From an uncultured Collinsella sp. (lineage in GTDB: Bacteria > Actinomycetota > Coriobacteriia > Coriobacteriales > Coriobacteriaceae): a DNA stretch of 16,365 nt. The position numbers were made by a program, and so were the translations under genes. The stretch lies in the NCBI GenBank assembly GCA_900552705.1, contig USAX01000030.1:1-16365 (forward strand), read 5' to 3'. Under the pieces are notes generated by a model that saw only the letters and a program-made list of their open reading frames with translations, was not told the origin of the DNA and searched no databases. Below, piece after piece: positions 14,405-16,365 of the stretch (positions are counted from its first letter, which is position 1; every line of letters begins with the position of its first letter).

Positions 14405-14934
14405 AGCAGTCCACGCTCCAAAAGCATCTCGGCACAAAGGTAGGAAACGTCCTCGAAGGACTTGTTGCGAATATCAAGGGTAATATCGGCCGCCTGGCGA
14501 TACAGCGGACGGCGATGCTCAAACAAGCGCGCAGCGTGCTCGGGCGAGCGGAAATCGGGCCGGGTATCGGAGCGACGAATCTGGCGCAACGAGTCCTCAA
14601 AGTCGCCTTCGAGGTACACGCATGTACCCATCTCGTGCATCAGCTCAATGTTCACCGGCGTCTCGACGATGCCGCCCCCGCACGATACCAGCAGGCTGCG
14701 CTCGCTTTGAAGCGAACGGAGTGCCGAGGTCTCGAGCTCGCGAAAACGATCCTCGCCCTCGGTCTCAAATATCTCGGTCACCGACTTGCCACATCGACGC
14801 ACAACCAAACGATCGGTATCGATGAATCGACGCTTGAACATAGTGCCCACATTGCGCGCAAGCGTCGACTTGCCCGCGCCCAAAAAGCCGATAAAGAAGA
14901 TATGGTCGCAGCCGTGTTTGATGTGCTGAGACAT
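14401..14934 (-). CDS. aroK: shikimate kinase
   Basis: Phosphorylates shikimate to shikimate-3-phosphate, the fifth step toward chorismate, in the cytoplasm. 177 residues, the usual size. All hallmark residues are visible: Walker A GFLGAGKST (16-24); the shikimate-binding DTD (39-41) and Arg65 in EDRFRELE; SCGGGIV (84-90), the Walker B-like glycine stretch; the lid arginine in DTRPDF (123-128); and the adenine-side arginine in RRPLYRQAA (141-149). The ATG at 14934 begins 8 bases after yqeG ends; its ribosome site is weak. Its stop overlaps the start of the AroB-like gene (TGA within ATGA). In contrast to that neighbour it looks fully functional. Confidence 0.95.
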   Translation of the reverse strand: MSQHIKHGCDHIFFIGFLGAGKSTLARNVGTMFKRRFIDTDRLVVRRCGKSVTEIFETEGEDRFRELETSALRSLQSERSLLVSCGGGIVETPVNIELMHEMGTCVYLEGDFEDSLRQIRRSDTRPDFRSPEHAARLFEHRRPLYRQAADITLDIRNKSFEDVSYLCAEMLLERGLL

Positions 14935-14942
14935 GGCGAAAC

Positions 14943-15440
14943 CTATTCCTCGCAGGGAAGGTCGCGCAGGGCCCGGCGCTCAAAGATACGGAAGATCTGC
15001 GTGTACCACAGGTCCTGGGTTGCCTGCGGCTTGACCAGAATAGTGTCAACGCCGGCAAAGTTACCGCTCCACACGTCCGTGTACAGTTGATCGCCGATCA
15101 GCACCGCCTCGTCTGCCGTGGCGCCGAGGCGCTTAAGACCCGCCTTCAAGGCAAACGGGGCGGGCTTCATGGCGTGGCTGATGGCCTCGAGTCCCAGCTC
15201 GCGTGCAGAGCTCATGACCTGATCGCGATGCCAGTTGTTGGACACCATGCACAGCTTAAAGCCTTTGGCGCGGGCGGTATCGAGCCAAGCGGAGACCGCG
15301 GCGGGAACCTGCTCGGTGTCGCGCGGCACCAGAGTGTTATCGCGATCGAGCAGAATGGCGCGTTTGCCGTCGGCCCACAGGGTATCAAGGTCGATGCGAT
15401 CGACCGAGGCAACGTATCGTTTGGGGCTAAAAATCCTCAT
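14943..15440 (-). CDS. YqeG-family HAD-type phosphatase
   Basis: 165 residues, a normal length for the family. The HAD superfamily (subclass IIIA) motifs are complete: motif I LLDRDNTLV with nucleophile Asp32 and Asp34, motif II SNN (67-69), motif III KPAPFAL with Lys92, and motif IV LIGDQLYTDVW (115-124). In Firmicutes YqeG lies beside ribosome-assembly and aro genes; its substrate is not firmly known. The start at 15440 is set by the family N-terminus (MRIFSPKRYVASV) and GGA upstream; the frame is open far into mltG, but that part is out-of-frame mltG sequence. One base separates it from mltG, and eight from aroK. Confidence 0.9.
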   Translation of the reverse strand: MRIFSPKRYVASVDRIDLDTLWADGKRAILLDRDNTLVPRDTEQVPAAVSAWLDTARAKGFKLCMVSNNWHRDQVMSSARELGLEAISHAMKPAPFALKAGLKRLGATADEAVLIGDQLYTDVWSGNFAGVDTILVKPQATQDLWYTQIFRIFERRALRDLPCEE

Positions 15441-15441
15441 G

Positions 15442-16365
15442 CTAATTCCAAGACTGTTGATGCTCTTCATAGGTTTGCGAGAAGTACTCCTCGTCCTGCG
15501 TAATGTAGAAATACAGGTCATCGGAGTCGGTCGGCTCAAGCGTGGCCTTGAGCGCCTCGAGCGACGGAGAGCAGATGGGCGTGGGTGGCAGGCCCTCGTG
15601 CTTATAGGTGTTATACGGACTATCACTCTGCAGGTCGTCGGCGGTAACCTCGCCACCGGTGACATACATCATGGTCGCATCGCTGTTGAGATAGCGCAGA
15701 CCGTCGAGCTTGCCGGCAAGGCGGTTGTAGAAGACCGAGGCCACGTGCGCACGTTGATCGGCGTTGAGGCCCTCGCGCTCAACGATAGAGGCCAAGTTGA
15801 CGATGTCGTAGTCGGACATCTCCACACCGTAGCGCTCCTTGATCTTGGCTTCGCAGCTCGCAAAGTCAAGCGACTTGTACTCGGTCTTAAACTGATCGAG
15901 CATGGCGCGAATCACATCATCGGCCGTCGGCGAATCGCCCAGCGAATAGGTCTTGGGGAACAAGAAGCCCTCGAGCGAATCATTGGCCGCGCCCCTAAGG
16001 AAGCTATAGTCGTCCACGTAGTTGGAGGCCTTAGCCTGGTTGAGGAAGTCTTCCTTAGAGATGCTGTTGTAGGCCTGGGCCACACGGTCGGCGACTTGAT
16101 CGACCGTCAAGCCCTCGGGAATCGTCAGCGCATTGGAGCCAGCGTTGGGGCCTTCCATGAGCTGCTGAACCACCTTAGTCGCGTCCATGAGCGTGGTGAA
16201 CGAATAAGTACCAGGCTTGAGCGACATATCGGCGTTGAGCTTTTTCACCGCCGCATAGTAGTCCTTGGGATTTTCGACGATATGGTTCTCAGAGAGAATC
16301 GAGGCGATCGTATCGCCCGAAGCACCGTCAGGAATGGTCACCGTAACCTGCTGACCAGCCGTGAC
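15442..16365 (-). CDS. mltG: endolytic murein transglycosylase MltG, 5' end cut by window edge
   Basis: Membrane-anchored lytic transglycosylase that cuts nascent glycan strands and so sets their length. The visible 307 residues are the extracytoplasmic part, in frame to the very edge; the N-terminal cytoplasmic and membrane portion is outside. Seen: a LysM-like start (VTVTIPDGASGDTIASIL), TIPEG (81-85), LEGFLFPKTY (131-140), the catalytic-glutamate motif NLASIVERE (190-198, probable catalytic Glu196), VFYNRL (211-216), SPYNTY (249-254), and GLPPTPICSPS (258-268), where most relatives have GLPPGPI.NPG. It leads the yqeG-aroK cluster with a 1-base gap, as in many actinobacteria. Confidence 0.95.
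   Translation of the reverse strand, partial: VTAGQQVTVTIPDGASGDTIASILSENHIVENPKDYYAAVKKLNADMSLKPGTYSFTTLMDATKVVQQLMEGPNAGSNALTIPEGLTVDQVADRVAQAYNSISKEDFLNQAKASNYVDDYSFLRGAANDSLEGFLFPKTYSLGDSPTADDVIRAMLDQFKTEYKSLDFASCEAKIKERYGVEMSDYDIVNLASIVEREGLNADQRAHVASVFYNRLAGKLDGLRYLNSDATMMYVTGGEVTADDLQSDSPYNTYKHEGLPPTPICSPSLEALKATLEPTDSDDLYFYITQDEEYFSQTYEEHQQSWN

Noticed and set aside
1..16365. CRISPR array, tRNA, rRNA, prophage or transposon genes
   Set aside because: No regularly spaced repeats, cloverleaf sequences, integrase or transposase reading frames were seen on either strand.

Overview
The window reads as a chromosomal segment of a high-GC member of the Coriobacteriia, most like Collinsella. 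This rests on base composition, on actinobacterial gene order (mltG-yqeG-aroK-aroB-pepP-efp-asp23-nusB-xseB-tlyA-nadK-recN), and on an Asp23/Gls24 protein beside nusB. It is an inference from content, not a database match. Seventeen protein genes are seen. All but one (the RpiR-type regulator) lie on the minus strand. No tRNA, rRNA, CRISPR array, transposase or phage gene is visible.

Left third (1-6755) is a fructose/PTS locus. In transcription order on the minus strand: fruA (fructose permease, IIB-IIC-IIA) ending in a strong terminator; a 530-base gap with two large inverted repeats; ptsH (HPr); a terminator-like hairpin; ptsI (enzyme I); a second hairpin; and fruK (1-phosphofructokinase, cut by the left edge). 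Phosphate would pass from PEP to enzyme I His186, HPr His15, IIA His581, IIB Cys12 and then fructose. FruK would convert the resulting fructose-1-phosphate to fructose-1,6-bisphosphate. A divergent RpiR-family regulator with a sugar-phosphate-sensing SIS domain lies upstream of fruA. The 272 bases between them contain repeats that could be operators.

The right two thirds (6774-16365) are housekeeping genes in at least two transcription units. One runs mltG (cut by the right edge), yqeG, aroK and an aroB-like gene with 1-8 base gaps or ATGA overlaps, followed by pepP, which has a 132-base leader and its own terminator. The second starts at a clear TATAAT upstream of efp and runs efp, asp23, nusB, xseB, tlyA, nadK, recN. 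It ends at a hairpin shared with the converging regulator gene.

The most unusual item is the gene in the aroB position. It aligns along its length with 3-dehydroquinate synthase, yet it lacks the NAD-binding glycine motif, the catalytic lysine region and all the metal ligands I can place, and it carries a cluster of five cysteines. Also worth a look are a perfect 27-bp inverted repeat and a second, imperfect 29-bp inverted repeat between fruA and ptsH, a probable ptsH/ptsI attenuator, and an xseB gene with no xseA beside it.
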